The notes under the pieces are model-generated. The model made no database searches, was not told the DNA's origin, and saw only the letters and a list, made by a program, of their open reading frames with translations. A stretch of 64,000 nt of DNA from Clostridium sp. TW13 (GTDB taxonomy: Bacteria > Bacillota > Clostridia > Clostridiales > Clostridiaceae). Of this stretch, positions 27,182-34,975 are shown in pieces. Location: positions 930,001 to 994,000 of the forward strand of contig NZ_BROD01000001.1 in assembly GCF_024345225.1 (NCBI RefSeq). The letters are read 5' to 3'. Positions within the stretch are counted from its first letter, which is position 1; every line of letters begins with the position of its first letter. A program made the translations under genes and the position numbers.

Positions 27182-27533
27182 CTTTTATTTTTTTGTCTAT
27201 TTGTAATTTAACAGCGTATGCGATAAGTTCTTCTGTATCGGGATCTATATTATTTACATCAGTGATAATATTACTTTCTATTAGTTTATCTATTAATTTA
27301 TCTACAACAGCTAGAGAAGCTTTATCATTTCCTTCTATACAATCAATATCATCCAAATCTTCAACAGTAACATTAAAAAATTCTGCTATAGCTTTAGCAG
27401 TTTCTAAAGTAGGAGTTCTTTTATTAGTTTCATACATTCTTATGCTACTTCCAGAAATATTTAATTCTTTTGCAAGTTGATTTTGCGTTAAATGCTTACT
27501 ATCTCTTAGTTTTTTTAACACTTCACCTTTCAT
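27171..27533 (-). CDS. Xre-family repressor (CI-like)
   Basis: This 120-residue protein has an N-terminal HTH (KLRDSKHLTQNQLAKELNIS then GSSIRMYETNKRTPTLETAK, residues 6-58) and a short C-terminal helical part with no peptidase domain. It is therefore not a LexA/CI-type self-cleaving repressor. It faces a Cro-like gene across a 205-bp region containing operator-like repeats, the classical lysogeny switch. Induction probably needs an antirepressor, e.g. the Rha-like protein or the peptide-sensing regulator. Confidence 0.85.
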   Translation of the reverse strand: MKGEVLKKLRDSKHLTQNQLAKELNISGSSIRMYETNKRTPTLETAKAIAEFFNVTVEDLDDIDCIEGNDKASLAVVDKLIDKLIESNIITDVNNIDPDTEELIAYAVKLQIDKKIKEKS

Positions 27534-27570
27534 ATTAATACCTCAAAACATATACTTTTTTATCGATTAT

Positions 27571-27711
27571 ATCACATTGTGTGACAAAATTAAAGAGAAA
27601 CTTAATAATTCAAAGCAAATGATATAAACCAAGTAATCGAACAAGCCTATTTTTGTCAACGATGTGATAAAAGTGATACTAAGGTTTTGAAAATATCACT
27701 GTGGGTGATAT
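27571..27711. promoter_or_regulatory. Lysogeny-switch operator region
   Basis: Between the divergent repressor and Cro-like genes three related sites are visible: TTTTGTCACACAATGTGATA (minus strand, near 27571-27590), TTTTGTCAACGATGTGATAA (plus strand, near 27651-27670), and the palindrome ATATCAC-TGTGG-GTGATAT (27693-27711). GTGAT also repeats at 27664 and 27673. The shared ATGTGATA half-site suggests cooperative repressor binding over both promoters. Confidence 0.65.
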
Positions 27712-27738
27712 TATAATAACTGTAAGGAGGTTCAAAAC

Positions 27739-27972
27739 ATGAAACGAAAAACATTCGGAGATTTAAGGAAGATGAGCAAAATGAGTGCTACTCAAACTGC
27801 TAAAAAGCTTGGGATTAGTGAATCGGCTTATAGGAAATATGAGTGTTCTAACAGATTGCCACCGATACCTATTGTGATAAAAATGTTACAAACGTATCAA
27901 TGTAGTGCGGAGGATTTATTAGAAGCATGCGAGTTTCACAATACAGTTAGAAAATTTAGAAAGGATAATTAG
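27739..27972 (+). CDS. Xre-family Cro-like regulator
   Basis: This 77-residue protein is essentially one HTH domain (KMSATQTAKKLGISESAYRK), as in Cro proteins and small phage repressors. AAGGAGG lies 7 bases upstream of the ATG. It is the first gene of the rightward early operon and sits next to the operator repeats. Confidence 0.82.
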   Translation: MKRKTFGDLRKMSKMSATQTAKKLGISESAYRKYECSNRLPPIPIVIKMLQTYQCSAEDLLEACEFHNTVRKFRKDN

Positions 27973-27973
27973 T

Positions 27974-28129
27974 ATGGAAAATATTTATACAGTTAAAGAA
28001 GTGTCAAAAATGCTTAAAACAAGTATTAAAAGAATTTACACATTAATAGAAAGCGGAGAGTTAAAAGCAATTAAAATTGGGATTTATAAGATTACAGAAA
28101 CAGAATTGCAAAGATTCTTAAACCAATAA
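27974..28129 (+). CDS. Excisionase-type HTH_17 small protein
   Basis: This 51-residue protein, MENIYTVKEVSKMLKTSIKR then IYTLIESGELKAIKIGIYKI, has the winged MerR-like fold of Xis/HTH_17 proteins. It starts 1 bp after the Cro-like stop. It could be the phage excisionase or an early regulator. Being far from int does not exclude an Xis role. Confidence 0.75.
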   Translation: MENIYTVKEVSKMLKTSIKRIYTLIESGELKAIKIGIYKITETELQRFLNQ

Positions 28130-28146
28130 AAAAAGGAGTAATGAGT

Positions 28147-28365
28147 ATGGAAAATCAAAAACAATTATCAGAAAAGGATAGAAAATTTTTAGAGAGGTTA
28201 GCAGAAAATGCTTATGAAAGTGAAATTTTAGAAGCAGATGAACTTGAAGTGGCTCTAAAAATTATAGAAAATCTAAACGGAATAAATGTATTTAGAGCCA
28301 CAGCAATATTAAATGTTTGTATTAAACTTTGTAAGTTTAAAAATTGTAGATCAAAAAGTAACTAG
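28147..28365 (+). CDS. Small acidic hypothetical phage protein
   Basis: This 72-residue protein is not recognised. It is acidic and helical in the first 50 residues (LSEKDRKFLERLAENAYESE) and basic with two cysteines at the end. ATG 28147 is 7 bases after AAGGAG; ATG 28141 is too close. Its stop overlaps that of the convergent minus-strand gene (shared CTAG at 28362-28365). Confidence 0.65.
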   Translation: MENQKQLSEKDRKFLERLAENAYESEILEADELEVALKIIENLNGINVFRATAILNVCIKLCKFKNCRSKSN

Positions 28366-28565
28366 GGTTCCATATTATCTAAACCACTTAATGCGCTATA
28401 TTGGTAATCTTCACTTTTTAAAATATTCGCCTTAAGTTCTTCAAATGTTTTTTGGTAACTTTCTAATAATTCTGTGGCGGTTTTATTAGAAAAGTCAAAA
28501 GTTTCAAAAACATATTTTTTAGATAATTCTGATATTAAATTTTGGTCAAAAACAGATAAGTCCAT
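28362..28565 (-). CDS. Hypothetical minus-strand protein in the early region
   Basis: This 67-residue protein, MDLSVFDQNLISELSKKYVF then ETFDFSNKTATELLESYQKT, is not recognised and is predicted mostly helical. ATG 28565 is 9 bases after AAGGGGGGTG; an earlier ATG at 28586 overlaps that site. Opposite orientation inside an early operon suggests a separately expressed lysogenic or accessory gene. Confidence 0.6.
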   Translation of the reverse strand: MDLSVFDQNLISELSKKYVFETFDFSNKTATELLESYQKTFEELKANILKSEDYQYSALSGLDNMEP

Positions 28566-28651
28566 GAAAAAACACCCCCCTTCCATTACTAAATATTATC
28601 ATTTATAAAAAATATTGCAAGGGGCAGCAAATATAAAAAGGAGTGATTAAA

Positions 28652-29353
28652 ATGGAAAAATTAGAAAACAAATTATCAAGCAGAGAAGTAGCTGGAATGA
28701 TGGAAATGGATCATAAGCATTTATTAAGAAAAATAGAAGGAATCAATGAAGATTTAACTAAGTCCAAAATTGGTCTCAGTAAATATTGGGTTGAAGGAAC
28801 TTACAAAGATACAAGCGGTAAATCTAATAAAGAATATCAAATTACTAAAAGAGGTTGTGAGTTTTTAGCACATAAGACTACTGGAACAAAAGGAAACTTA
28901 TTTACAGATAAATATATGGACAAATTTGCAGTAATGGAACAGCAATTACAACAACCACAAAAACAATTAGCACCTTTGGAGTTGCTAAGACTTCAATACG
29001 CAGCAATAGAAGAACAGGAAAAGAAACTAGGGAATATAGAAAATAAAATGGATCATTTAGAAAATAACATTCCGTTGTTTAATGTAGAGTGCAAAGAGCT
29101 CCAAGCATTAGTTAAAAAGGTAGCAACTAGAGAACTAGGAGGATATAAGAGCCAAGCCTACAATGAAAAATGGCTAAGAAGTAAAGTATATTCAGACTTA
29201 CAACAACAATTAAGGCGAGAGTTCGGAGTAAGCAGGTACGAAGCAATCAAAAGATCACAATTAAATCGTGCTTGCGAGATAGTAAAAGCATATAAAGCAC
29301 CACTGGTATTACAAGAAGAAATAACACTTTTAAATAGCCAAGTAACCATATAG
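28652..29353 (+). CDS. Rha-family regulator with ORF6C-like C-terminus (antirepressor)
   Basis: This 233-residue protein begins with the Rha domain (LSSREVAGMMEMDHKHLLRK to EYQITKRGCEFLA, about residues 4-90). A coiled-coil linker and an ORF6C-type C-terminal domain follow (YNEKWLRSKVYSDLQQQLRR). Such proteins act as phage antirepressors or anti-immunity regulators. ATG 28652 follows AAGGAG; the GTG at 28643 overlaps it. Since the CI-like repressor lacks a cleavage domain, this is a plausible inducer. Confidence 0.85.
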   Translation: MEKLENKLSSREVAGMMEMDHKHLLRKIEGINEDLTKSKIGLSKYWVEGTYKDTSGKSNKEYQITKRGCEFLAHKTTGTKGNLFTDKYMDKFAVMEQQLQQPQKQLAPLELLRLQYAAIEEQEKKLGNIENKMDHLENNIPLFNVECKELQALVKKVATRELGGYKSQAYNEKWLRSKVYSDLQQQLRREFGVSRYEAIKRSQLNRACEIVKAYKAPLVLQEEITLLNSQVTI

Positions 29354-29361
29354 GTGTGAAC

Positions 29362-29469
29362 ATGACTAAAAGTTGCAAAAAAGAAATAAGAACGAATGTA
29401 TTTTATAGTACAGTATGGCTTTTAATGTTAATGGTTTTAGAAACTATAACTTTTAAAATTTACAAATAG
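29362..29469 (+). CDS. 35-residue membrane peptide
   Basis: A basic N-terminus (MTKSCKKEIR) precedes one hydrophobic segment (VWLLMLMVLETITF). GGTGTG lies upstream and the gene is tightly packed in the early operon. Not recognised. Confidence 0.45.
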   Translation: MTKSCKKEIRTNVFYSTVWLLMLMVLETITFKIYK

Positions 29470-29481
29470 GTGGGGATGATT

Positions 29482-29646
29482 ATGTTGGAAATTATTAAGC
29501 AAAACCTTAACGAGGAACTAAGAAAGGCATATCCAAGTAAGTCAATGGAAGATGTAGAGAAATACGGAAAGTATTTAAGAGAAAAAGCATTGTTCGCTTA
29601 TAGAGTTAGTTTTCTAGTAGATAGAGTAATAAGGAGGGCGAAGTAA
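29482..29646 (+). CDS. Small charged hypothetical protein
   Basis: This 54-residue protein, MLEIIKQNLNEELRKAYPSK, is helical and charged. It has a GGTGGGGATGA ribosome site and its stop overlaps the next start (TAATG). Not recognised; tight packing supports translation. Confidence 0.6.
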   Translation: MLEIIKQNLNEELRKAYPSKSMEDVEKYGKYLREKALFAYRVSFLVDRVIRRAK

Positions 29647-29783
29647 TGGACAAGTATAAATTGTTCGCAATCGGTGGTTTAGCAGCTATGGCAGTAATAG
29701 CGTGGACACCATTTGCAGCAGCCGTAGCAGGGATAGCAAGTGTAGCAATAGTGTTGACAGATGAAAATAAGAAAAATAAATAA
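29646..29783 (+). CDS. Small hydrophobic membrane protein
   Basis: This 45-residue protein has one or two membrane segments (FAIGGLAAMAVIAWTPFAAA, VAGIASVAIVL) and a lysine-rich end. AAGGAGG precedes it, inside the end of the preceding gene. Not recognised; it may be a moron-like envelope protein. Confidence 0.55.
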   Translation: MDKYKLFAIGGLAAMAVIAWTPFAAAVAGIASVAIVLTDENKKNK

Positions 29784-29809
29784 AAAATTAAATTTTAGGA
29801 GGATTCAAA

Positions 29810-30859
29810 ATGATAAAAGGATTTAAAGTATTTGAAAATGATTGGACATGTAGGGAATATCAATACGAGGTAGGTAAGACTTTTAAACATGAAGGAAATA
29901 TCGAAATGTGTGGAGCAGGATTTCACTTTTGCCAAAAGGCTAGTGATTGTTTTAATTACTACAGTTTTAACAGCAACAACAAAGTCGCAGAAGTTGAAGC
30001 AGTAGGACATGTAGAAACTAGAGAGGATAAATCTGTTACAGATGAATTGAGAATAGTTAGAGAAATAAGCTGGCAAGAGTTATTAACTATAGTTAACACT
30101 GGCAAAGATTGCACAGGCTTAAATAATAGTGGTAACAGGAATAGTGGTGACTGGAATAGTGGTAACAGGAATAGTGGTGACAGGAATAGTGGTAACAGGA
30201 ATAGTGGTAACGGGAATAGTGGTAACGGGAATAGTGGTGACTGGAATAGTGGTAACAGGAATAGTGGTGACAGGAATAGTGGTAACAGGAATAGTGGTAA
30301 CGGGAATAGTGGTAACGGGAATAGTGGTAACAGGAATAGTGGTGACAGGAATAGTGGTGACTGGAATAGTGGTGACTGGAATAGTGGTGACAGGAATAGT
30401 GGTGACTGGAATAGTGGTAACAGGAATAGTGGTAACGGGAATAGTGGTAACGGGAATAGTGGTAACAGGAATAGTGGTGACAGGAATAGTGGTGACTGGA
30501 ATAGCACTAACCGATCTAGCAATGTTTTTTCTACCAAACAAGAAAAACTTAAGATATTTGATAAAGAAACAGATATGACATTCGACGCATGGAGAAACAG
30601 CGAAGCTTGCAGTATATTAGCTTGGAATTTTAACTCTACAGTTTGGATATATGAAGAAAATATGACAGACGAAGAAAAAGAGAAACATCCTTCTTATAAA
30701 ACTACAGGCGGTTATCTTAAAGAGTTTACATTTAGAGAAGCATGCAAAAATATGTGGGGCTGCCTAACCACAAGAGAAAAAGAAGTTATTGAAAATATAC
30801 CTAACTTTGATAATGATAAATTCAAATCAATAACAGGTATAGAGGTAGAAAAAGAATGA
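29810..30859 (+). CDS. DUF7666-like protein with a pentapeptide (NSGNx) minisatellite domain
   Basis: This 349-residue protein has an N-terminal domain common in phage proteins (KGFKVFENDWTCREYQYEVG, with CGAGFHFC; residues 1-100). Residues 106-230 are 25 perfect-register pentapeptides NSG[N/D][R/G/W], like PF01469-type beta-solenoids of PPE-MPTR proteins. A conserved C-terminal part with WIYEENMTDEEKEKHPSYKT follows. The start follows AGGAGG. Its stop overlaps the sigma factor start (ATGA). Function is unknown; the solenoid may be a length-variable spacer or binding surface. Confidence 0.8.
   Translation: MIKGFKVFENDWTCREYQYEVGKTFKHEGNIEMCGAGFHFCQKASDCFNYYSFNSNNKVAEVEAVGHVETREDKSVTDELRIVREISWQELLTIVNTGKDCTGLNNSGNRNSGDWNSGNRNSGDRNSGNRNSGNGNSGNGNSGDWNSGNRNSGDRNSGNRNSGNGNSGNGNSGNRNSGDRNSGDWNSGDWNSGDRNSGDWNSGNRNSGNGNSGNGNSGNRNSGDRNSGDWNSTNRSSNVFSTKQEKLKIFDKETDMTFDAWRNSEACSILAWNFNSTVWIYEENMTDEEKEKHPSYKTTGGYLKEFTFREACKNMWGCLTTREKEVIENIPNFDNDKFKSITGIEVEKE
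30125..30514 (+). repeat. 15-bp coding minisatellite (25 units plus one degenerate)
   Basis: The unit AATAGTGGTAACAGG (variants GAC for AAC and GGG or TGG for AGG) is repeated 25 times without indels from 30125 to 30499, followed by a degenerate copy. Units 2-7 and 8-13 are an exact higher-order duplication (DW-NR-DR-NR-NG-NG) of 90 bp. Every reading frame on both strands stays open, producing artefactual ORFs. Confidence 0.97.
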
Positions 30860-31422
30860 ATGAGTTAATAGAAAACAATCTAGGTTTAGTTTATTCATAT
30901 GTAAAGAAAAACAGGTGGTTACAAAACTTAATGGAATATGATGATTTAATAGGTTATGGAATGGTTGGTTTAACTATAGCATCGAGAAGATATGATCCAA
31001 GCAAAGGCACTGCATTTTCTACATTTGCTTACTTTTATATAAGCGGAACAATAAAATCAGCTATAAGAGATATGTCTGGTTTTATAGCTTCAAAGGCAGA
31101 AAGAGGAACTTATAGAGTTCATAAGCCTACACCTTTTAGTTTCTATGAGGGTTTGAATGAATCTAAGCAAGATAAAGACAGCAGTTCTCCGATGGATTAT
31201 TACATCCATGAACAAAGTTTCGAAGATGAAAGCATTTTAAATGCTATGTTAGATAAATTCAAAGCGAGTTTAGATGAAATAAATAGAACTATATTCGAGA
31301 AATGTATATTACAAGGCATTCCACAACGAGAAGTTGCCGAAATAGTAGGAATGAGACAAGGCTCCATTTCTCGCAAAATGAGAAAAATGGATAAGCAGTT
31401 AATAGATATATTAACCGCCTAA
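30856..31422 (+). CDS. Phage-encoded sigma-70 family factor
   Basis: This 188-residue protein shows sigma region 2 (NLGLVYSYVKKNRWLQNLME, YDDLIGYGMVGLTIASRRYD and STFAYFYISGTIKSAIRDM) and a region 4 HTH near the C-terminus (VAEIVGMRQGSISRKMRK). It overlaps the preceding gene by 4 bases (ATGA), so the two are translationally coupled. It could direct middle or late phage transcription or redirect host polymerase. A typical ECF anti-sigma partner is not seen. Confidence 0.87.
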   Translation: MNELIENNLGLVYSYVKKNRWLQNLMEYDDLIGYGMVGLTIASRRYDPSKGTAFSTFAYFYISGTIKSAIRDMSGFIASKAERGTYRVHKPTPFSFYEGLNESKQDKDSSSPMDYYIHEQSFEDESILNAMLDKFKASLDEINRTIFEKCILQGIPQREVAEIVGMRQGSISRKMRKMDKQLIDILTA

Positions 31423-31473
31423 CCAAAAATAAAACGCAAATTTATTATATCACTATGGAAGGGGTAATTCAAA

Positions 31474-32082
31474 TTGACAGAAGTTAAATTAAATATATAT
31501 CAAAAGTTGCAGAAATGCAGAGTTGAGATACAAAACAAAAAAATTAAAGCCACTGGTAAAAATGAATATTCAAATTATGAGTACCTAGAACTTTCAGACT
31601 TTTTACCAGCAGTTAACGAGGTTGCTAAAAATAATAACTTATGTACCTTATTCCAATTTGGAATAGAAAAAGCAACTCTAACAATTATAGACACCGAGGA
31701 CTTAAATTCAAAAATAGAATTTTCAACTCCGGTTGCTATTGCTCAATTAAAAGGGTGTAACCAAATGCAGAATGTAGGAGGAACACAGACTTATGCCAGA
31801 AGGTATTTATATATGTCAGCGTTTGAAATATCAGAAAGTGATCTACTGAACAAGCTAGAAGAAGATAAAGAAGCCGTTGAGGGTATGCAAAAGATAGATT
31901 CAAGTAAAGTTCAGACATTAAAAAATTTGATAGAAAAAACAGGTACCAAAGAAGTTGACTTTTTGAAATGGAGAAAAGTAAAGAGTATTGAAGACATAAC
32001 AAACATAGCATTTTACGAGTGTATAAATATGCTAGATAAAAAAATGAAAAAAATAGAAGATGATTTGAAAGGGGCAATTTAG
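31474..32082 (+). CDS. erf: ERF-family single-strand annealing recombinase
   Basis: This 202-residue protein matches the ERF superfamily: YQKLQKCRVEIQNKKIKATG, EYSNYEYLELSDFLPAVNEV, and the conserved QNVGGTQTYARRYLYMSAF. ERF proteins anneal complementary single strands and often support phage circularisation. TTG start after GGAAGGGG. Neighbours (DUF1351, SSB, RuvC-like) fit a recombination module. Confidence 0.9.
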   Translation: MTEVKLNIYQKLQKCRVEIQNKKIKATGKNEYSNYEYLELSDFLPAVNEVAKNNNLCTLFQFGIEKATLTIIDTEDLNSKIEFSTPVAIAQLKGCNQMQNVGGTQTYARRYLYMSAFEISESDLLNKLEEDKEAVEGMQKIDSSKVQTLKNLIEKTGTKEVDFLKWRKVKSIEDITNIAFYECINMLDKKMKKIEDDLKGAI

Positions 32083-32084
32083 AA

Positions 32085-32990
32085 ATGAAAGAAATTGAAT
32101 TAAACAAACAACTACCAATAGTAACAATGAATTTTGAGGAAGTTAAGCAATCCTTGGTGCAGACCATGGAGAAGTACAAAGGAATTATAGTAACAGAGGA
32201 CACATTGCAAGATTGTAAAGCAACACAAAAAGAACTTGCAGGAATCCGAATTAAGATAGACACCTATAGAAAAGATGTAAAAAAAGAAATGGAAGTGCCT
32301 ATCAAAGCTTTTGAGGGACAATGCAAAGAATTAATAGGACTTATAGAAAATGCGGAGCAGCCTATTAAAAATGGAATTTCTGTATTTGATAATAAGCGCA
32401 GAGAGGAAAAGAAAGACAAGGCTTTAGAACTTATCAAAGAAGCTATAGAAAGCCACCAGTTAAATGGAAACTATGCTAGTAAGCTTACTATAGTAGATAA
32501 ATATTTAGTGCTTAATGGAAGTGTAAAGGCAGTTAAAGAGGATATAGAATTTAGAGCAAAATTTTTAAAGCAAGAACAGGACAGGGAAGAACAACAAAGG
32601 GCAGAGAGAAAAGCAGCAATAGAAACAGCTTTAGAAAGTGCTAATAGAAACATTAATAAAAAACTAAAACTTGAAGATTTTGAAAGATATATTAGTTCTA
32701 ATCAACCTTTATCAACTATATTGCAAGCTGTAAATCAAAGAGCACAAATGATCTATGAAGCTGAAAATCCTCCAAAAGTTGAACCTAAAGAAGAAATAAA
32801 AGAAGAAATTAAGCTGGAAGTTAAGACAACGCCAGTTATTCAACCTAAACCAATAGAAAAGGCAAAGGAAGAAATAGTATATTTCGTAAATTTAAGAACC
32901 GAAGGAACTAGGGAAGAAATAGCAGCCTTAAGCAAATTCTTAAATGATAATGGTTATAAGTATAAAGTAATTGGAAAAGGAAGGGTTTAA
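32085..32990 (+). CDS. DUF1351 phage recombination-associated protein
   Basis: This 301-residue highly charged protein contains long coiled-coil segments (FEGQCKELIGLIENAEQPIK; KEEIKEEIKLEVK) and a C-terminal small alpha/beta domain (IVYFVNLRTEGTREEIAALS). It fits DUF1351, commonly found beside Erf/RecT genes. It starts 2 bp after erf. The molecular function is not established. Confidence 0.78.
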   Translation: MKEIELNKQLPIVTMNFEEVKQSLVQTMEKYKGIIVTEDTLQDCKATQKELAGIRIKIDTYRKDVKKEMEVPIKAFEGQCKELIGLIENAEQPIKNGISVFDNKRREEKKDKALELIKEAIESHQLNGNYASKLTIVDKYLVLNGSVKAVKEDIEFRAKFLKQEQDREEQQRAERKAAIETALESANRNINKKLKLEDFERYISSNQPLSTILQAVNQRAQMIYEAENPPKVEPKEEIKEEIKLEVKTTPVIQPKPIEKAKEEIVYFVNLRTEGTREEIAALSKFLNDNGYKYKVIGKGRV

Positions 32991-33137
32991 ATGGACCATT
33001 GGGTTAAAGAAAATGTAAAAGAATTTTTGGAATTTCTATTGGTTGAAGCTAAGAAACAAAATGACAAGCTTTTAATAGAGGACATTGATAGGGGATTGGA
33101 ACAACTTGAAACGACAGGAATACTAATACCATTCTAG
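32991..33137 (+). CDS. Small hypothetical protein
   Basis: This 48-residue acidic helical protein, MDHWVKENVKEFLEFLLVEA, starts directly after the DUF1351 stop, 3-4 bases after GGAAGGG. Not recognised. Confidence 0.55.
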   Translation: MDHWVKENVKEFLEFLLVEAKKQNDKLLIEDIDRGLEQLETTGILIPF

Positions 33138-33147
33138 GAGGAAGGAC

Positions 33148-33912
33148 ATGGCAGAGGGTTGGATAAAACTCCATAGAGGAATAACAAACAACCCTCTATG
33201 GACACAAGATGTATTTAGCAGAGGTCAAGCTTGGGTTGACTTACTTTTAATGGTTAATCATGAGGACAAAAAAATATTATTTGATGGTGGCTTAGTAGAG
33301 TGCAAAAGAGGCGAGAGAATACTTTCAATAAGGCATCTAAGCGAGCGGTGGAAATGGTCAAGAGATAAAACAAAGCGTTTTTTAGATTTGCTTCAAAGTG
33401 ATGGAATGATTACGTATAAAACCGACCACAAAAAAACCATCGTAAACGTAGTGAATTACAGTGTTTACCAAGATACAATTATTCAAGAAAAGCCAGTAAA
33501 AAGCCACAGAAAAGCCACTGAAAAGCCACTGACCGACACAAACAAGAATGAAAAGAATGAAAAGAATGATAAAGAAGATAAGAAGTATATATACATTCGA
33601 GAATTTACAGAAAACAAAGATTTGATAAAAACAATAATAGACTTTATGAAGATGCGAGAAAAGATTAAGAAGCCAGTTACAGACCGAGCGCTGAAAAGCA
33701 TGATAAATAAATTAAATGAACTATCCAAAGATGAATCTATACAGATAAAAATATTAGAACAAAGTATTTTTAATTGTTGGCAAGGGATATTTCCATTAAA
33801 GGAGGGAAGCTATGGAAGCACTGGACAGAATACTGGAGCAGATAAGAAAAAATACAATGTCAAGCCAAGCGAATGGAAACCAAAAGCAACAGGGGGCGAC
33901 GATCCAATATAA
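33148..33912 (+). CDS. DnaD-like phage replication initiation protein
   Basis: This 254-residue protein has a winged-helix N-terminal half typical of phage replisome organisers (WIKLHRGITNNPLWTQDVFS; LSERWKWSRDKTKRFLDLLQ), a lysine-rich linker and a DnaD-like C-terminal helical domain ending NCWQGIFPLKEG. It would bind the phage origin and recruit the loader encoded next. Its last 101 bases overlap the DnaC-like gene in another frame. The start follows AGGAGGA. Confidence 0.85.
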   Translation: MAEGWIKLHRGITNNPLWTQDVFSRGQAWVDLLLMVNHEDKKILFDGGLVECKRGERILSIRHLSERWKWSRDKTKRFLDLLQSDGMITYKTDHKKTIVNVVNYSVYQDTIIQEKPVKSHRKATEKPLTDTNKNEKNEKNDKEDKKYIYIREFTENKDLIKTIIDFMKMREKIKKPVTDRALKSMINKLNELSKDESIQIKILEQSIFNCWQGIFPLKEGSYGSTGQNTGADKKKYNVKPSEWKPKATGGDDPI

Positions 33913-34585
33913 GTGTGATTTATGCAAGGACTTAGGATATATAATGACACCTCAAGAACACTCTCAACCTTTGTTCACTCCTTGCAAATGCCAAGAAAGA
34001 GAAAAACTTAAAAGGCTATGGAACGCTAGTGGTATAAATATTGACAACTTAGATAAGACATTCACTAATTTTGAAGAATGGTCAACTAAAGCTAAAGAAA
34101 TGAAAGATAAGGCTATAGATTACTATAGGTGCTTTAACACTATAAGAAAAGAAAGAAAAAACAGTATATTGTTGTGTGGGAATCCTGGAAGTGGTAAAAC
34201 TCATATAGCCTTAGCACTGGCTAATAACTTTCTTAAAAAAGGTATAAGGGTTGTTTACATGCCTTATCGAGATATAATCACAAATTTAAAACAAAACATG
34301 GTGGATGAAGAAAACTATAAAAAGACCTTAAGCAAGTATCAAACAGCCGAAGTTTTACTCCTGGATGATCTATACAAAGGAAAGATAAATGAAACAGATA
34401 TTAATATCATGTTTGAGTTAATCAATTATAGGTACCTCAATAATTTACCTATGATAGTAAGTACGGAATTTTCCATAGAAAGGCTATTAGAGTTTGACGA
34501 AGCAATAGGCAGCAGAGTACACGAAATGTGTAAAGATTATGAAATTGAAGTAGAAGGAAAGGAAAATAATTATAGATTGAGGTGA
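33812..34585 (+). CDS. DnaC/DnaI-like helicase loader
   Basis: This 257-residue AAA+ ATPase has Walker A GNPGSGKTH, Walker B VLLLDDLYKG and a sensor IVSTEFS. An N-terminal zinc motif is suggested by CDLCKDLGY and CKC. It loads replicative helicase at the phage origin. AAAGGAGGGAAGCT immediately precedes ATG 33812, so the 101-bp overlap with the initiator gene is probably real. Confidence 0.88.
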   Translation: MEALDRILEQIRKNTMSSQANGNQKQQGATIQYKCDLCKDLGYIMTPQEHSQPLFTPCKCQEREKLKRLWNASGINIDNLDKTFTNFEEWSTKAKEMKDKAIDYYRCFNTIRKERKNSILLCGNPGSGKTHIALALANNFLKKGIRVVYMPYRDIITNLKQNMVDEENYKKTLSKYQTAEVLLLDDLYKGKINETDINIMFELINYRYLNNLPMIVSTEFSIERLLEFDEAIGSRVHEMCKDYEIEVEGKENNYRLR

Positions 34586-34589
34586 GAAA

Positions 34590-34973
34590 GTGGAACATTA
34601 TTGTGAAATATGTGGAACTTGGCAAGGCATAGAAAAGCACCATATAGTTTTTAGGAGCCAATGCAAGCCACTAGAGAATTGCAAGAGAAACCATATTTAC
34701 CTATGCAGAAAACACCATAGGGATCATAAAACAGGAGTTCATTTTAATAAAGCATTAGACCACAAATTAAAGTTAGAATTTCAAAATTATTTAGAAGCTG
34801 TTTTTGATAAAGAATATCTAACCGAGGAAGATATAAGGCAAGGTTTGGAAATATCTATACAGAATGTTAGAAGGCTGTTAAAAACGGTTGAATACAGTTC
34901 AAAGGGTTATGAGAGGTTAGAAATAATAAAAGCCTGTCTAGGCGGTAAATTAATTTTAGAAGGGGAGCAATAA
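34590..34973 (+). CDS. HNH-like zinc protein of the replication module
   Basis: This 127-residue protein begins YCEICGTWQGIEKHHIVFRS and has LCRKHHRDHKTGVHF, a C-x2-C...HH...C-x2-HH arrangement typical of compact HNH-like phage proteins. The C-terminal half is helical and unassigned. Start GTG after TTGAGGTG. It may nick DNA or only bind zinc structurally. Confidence 0.72.
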   Translation: MEHYCEICGTWQGIEKHHIVFRSQCKPLENCKRNHIYLCRKHHRDHKTGVHFNKALDHKLKLEFQNYLEAVFDKEYLTEEDIRQGLEISIQNVRRLLKTVEYSSKGYERLEIIKACLGGKLILEGEQ

Positions 34974-34975
34974 AA

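Noticed and set aside
27193-27480. Plus-strand ORF opposite the repressor
   Set aside because: The repressor frame has a complete HTH and a ribosome site; the opposite ORF is a shadow.
30125-30514. CRISPR array
   Set aside because: Tandem 15-bp coding repeats have no unique spacers or leader, and no cas genes are near.
30119-30578. Long ORFs in other frames over the repeat (VTGIV-type and TTIPV-type on both strands, and an LFLSPLFLLP-type one)
   Set aside because: They are artefacts of a 15-bp unit that has no stop codon in any frame; only the 29810 frame has a ribosome site and conserved flanking domains.
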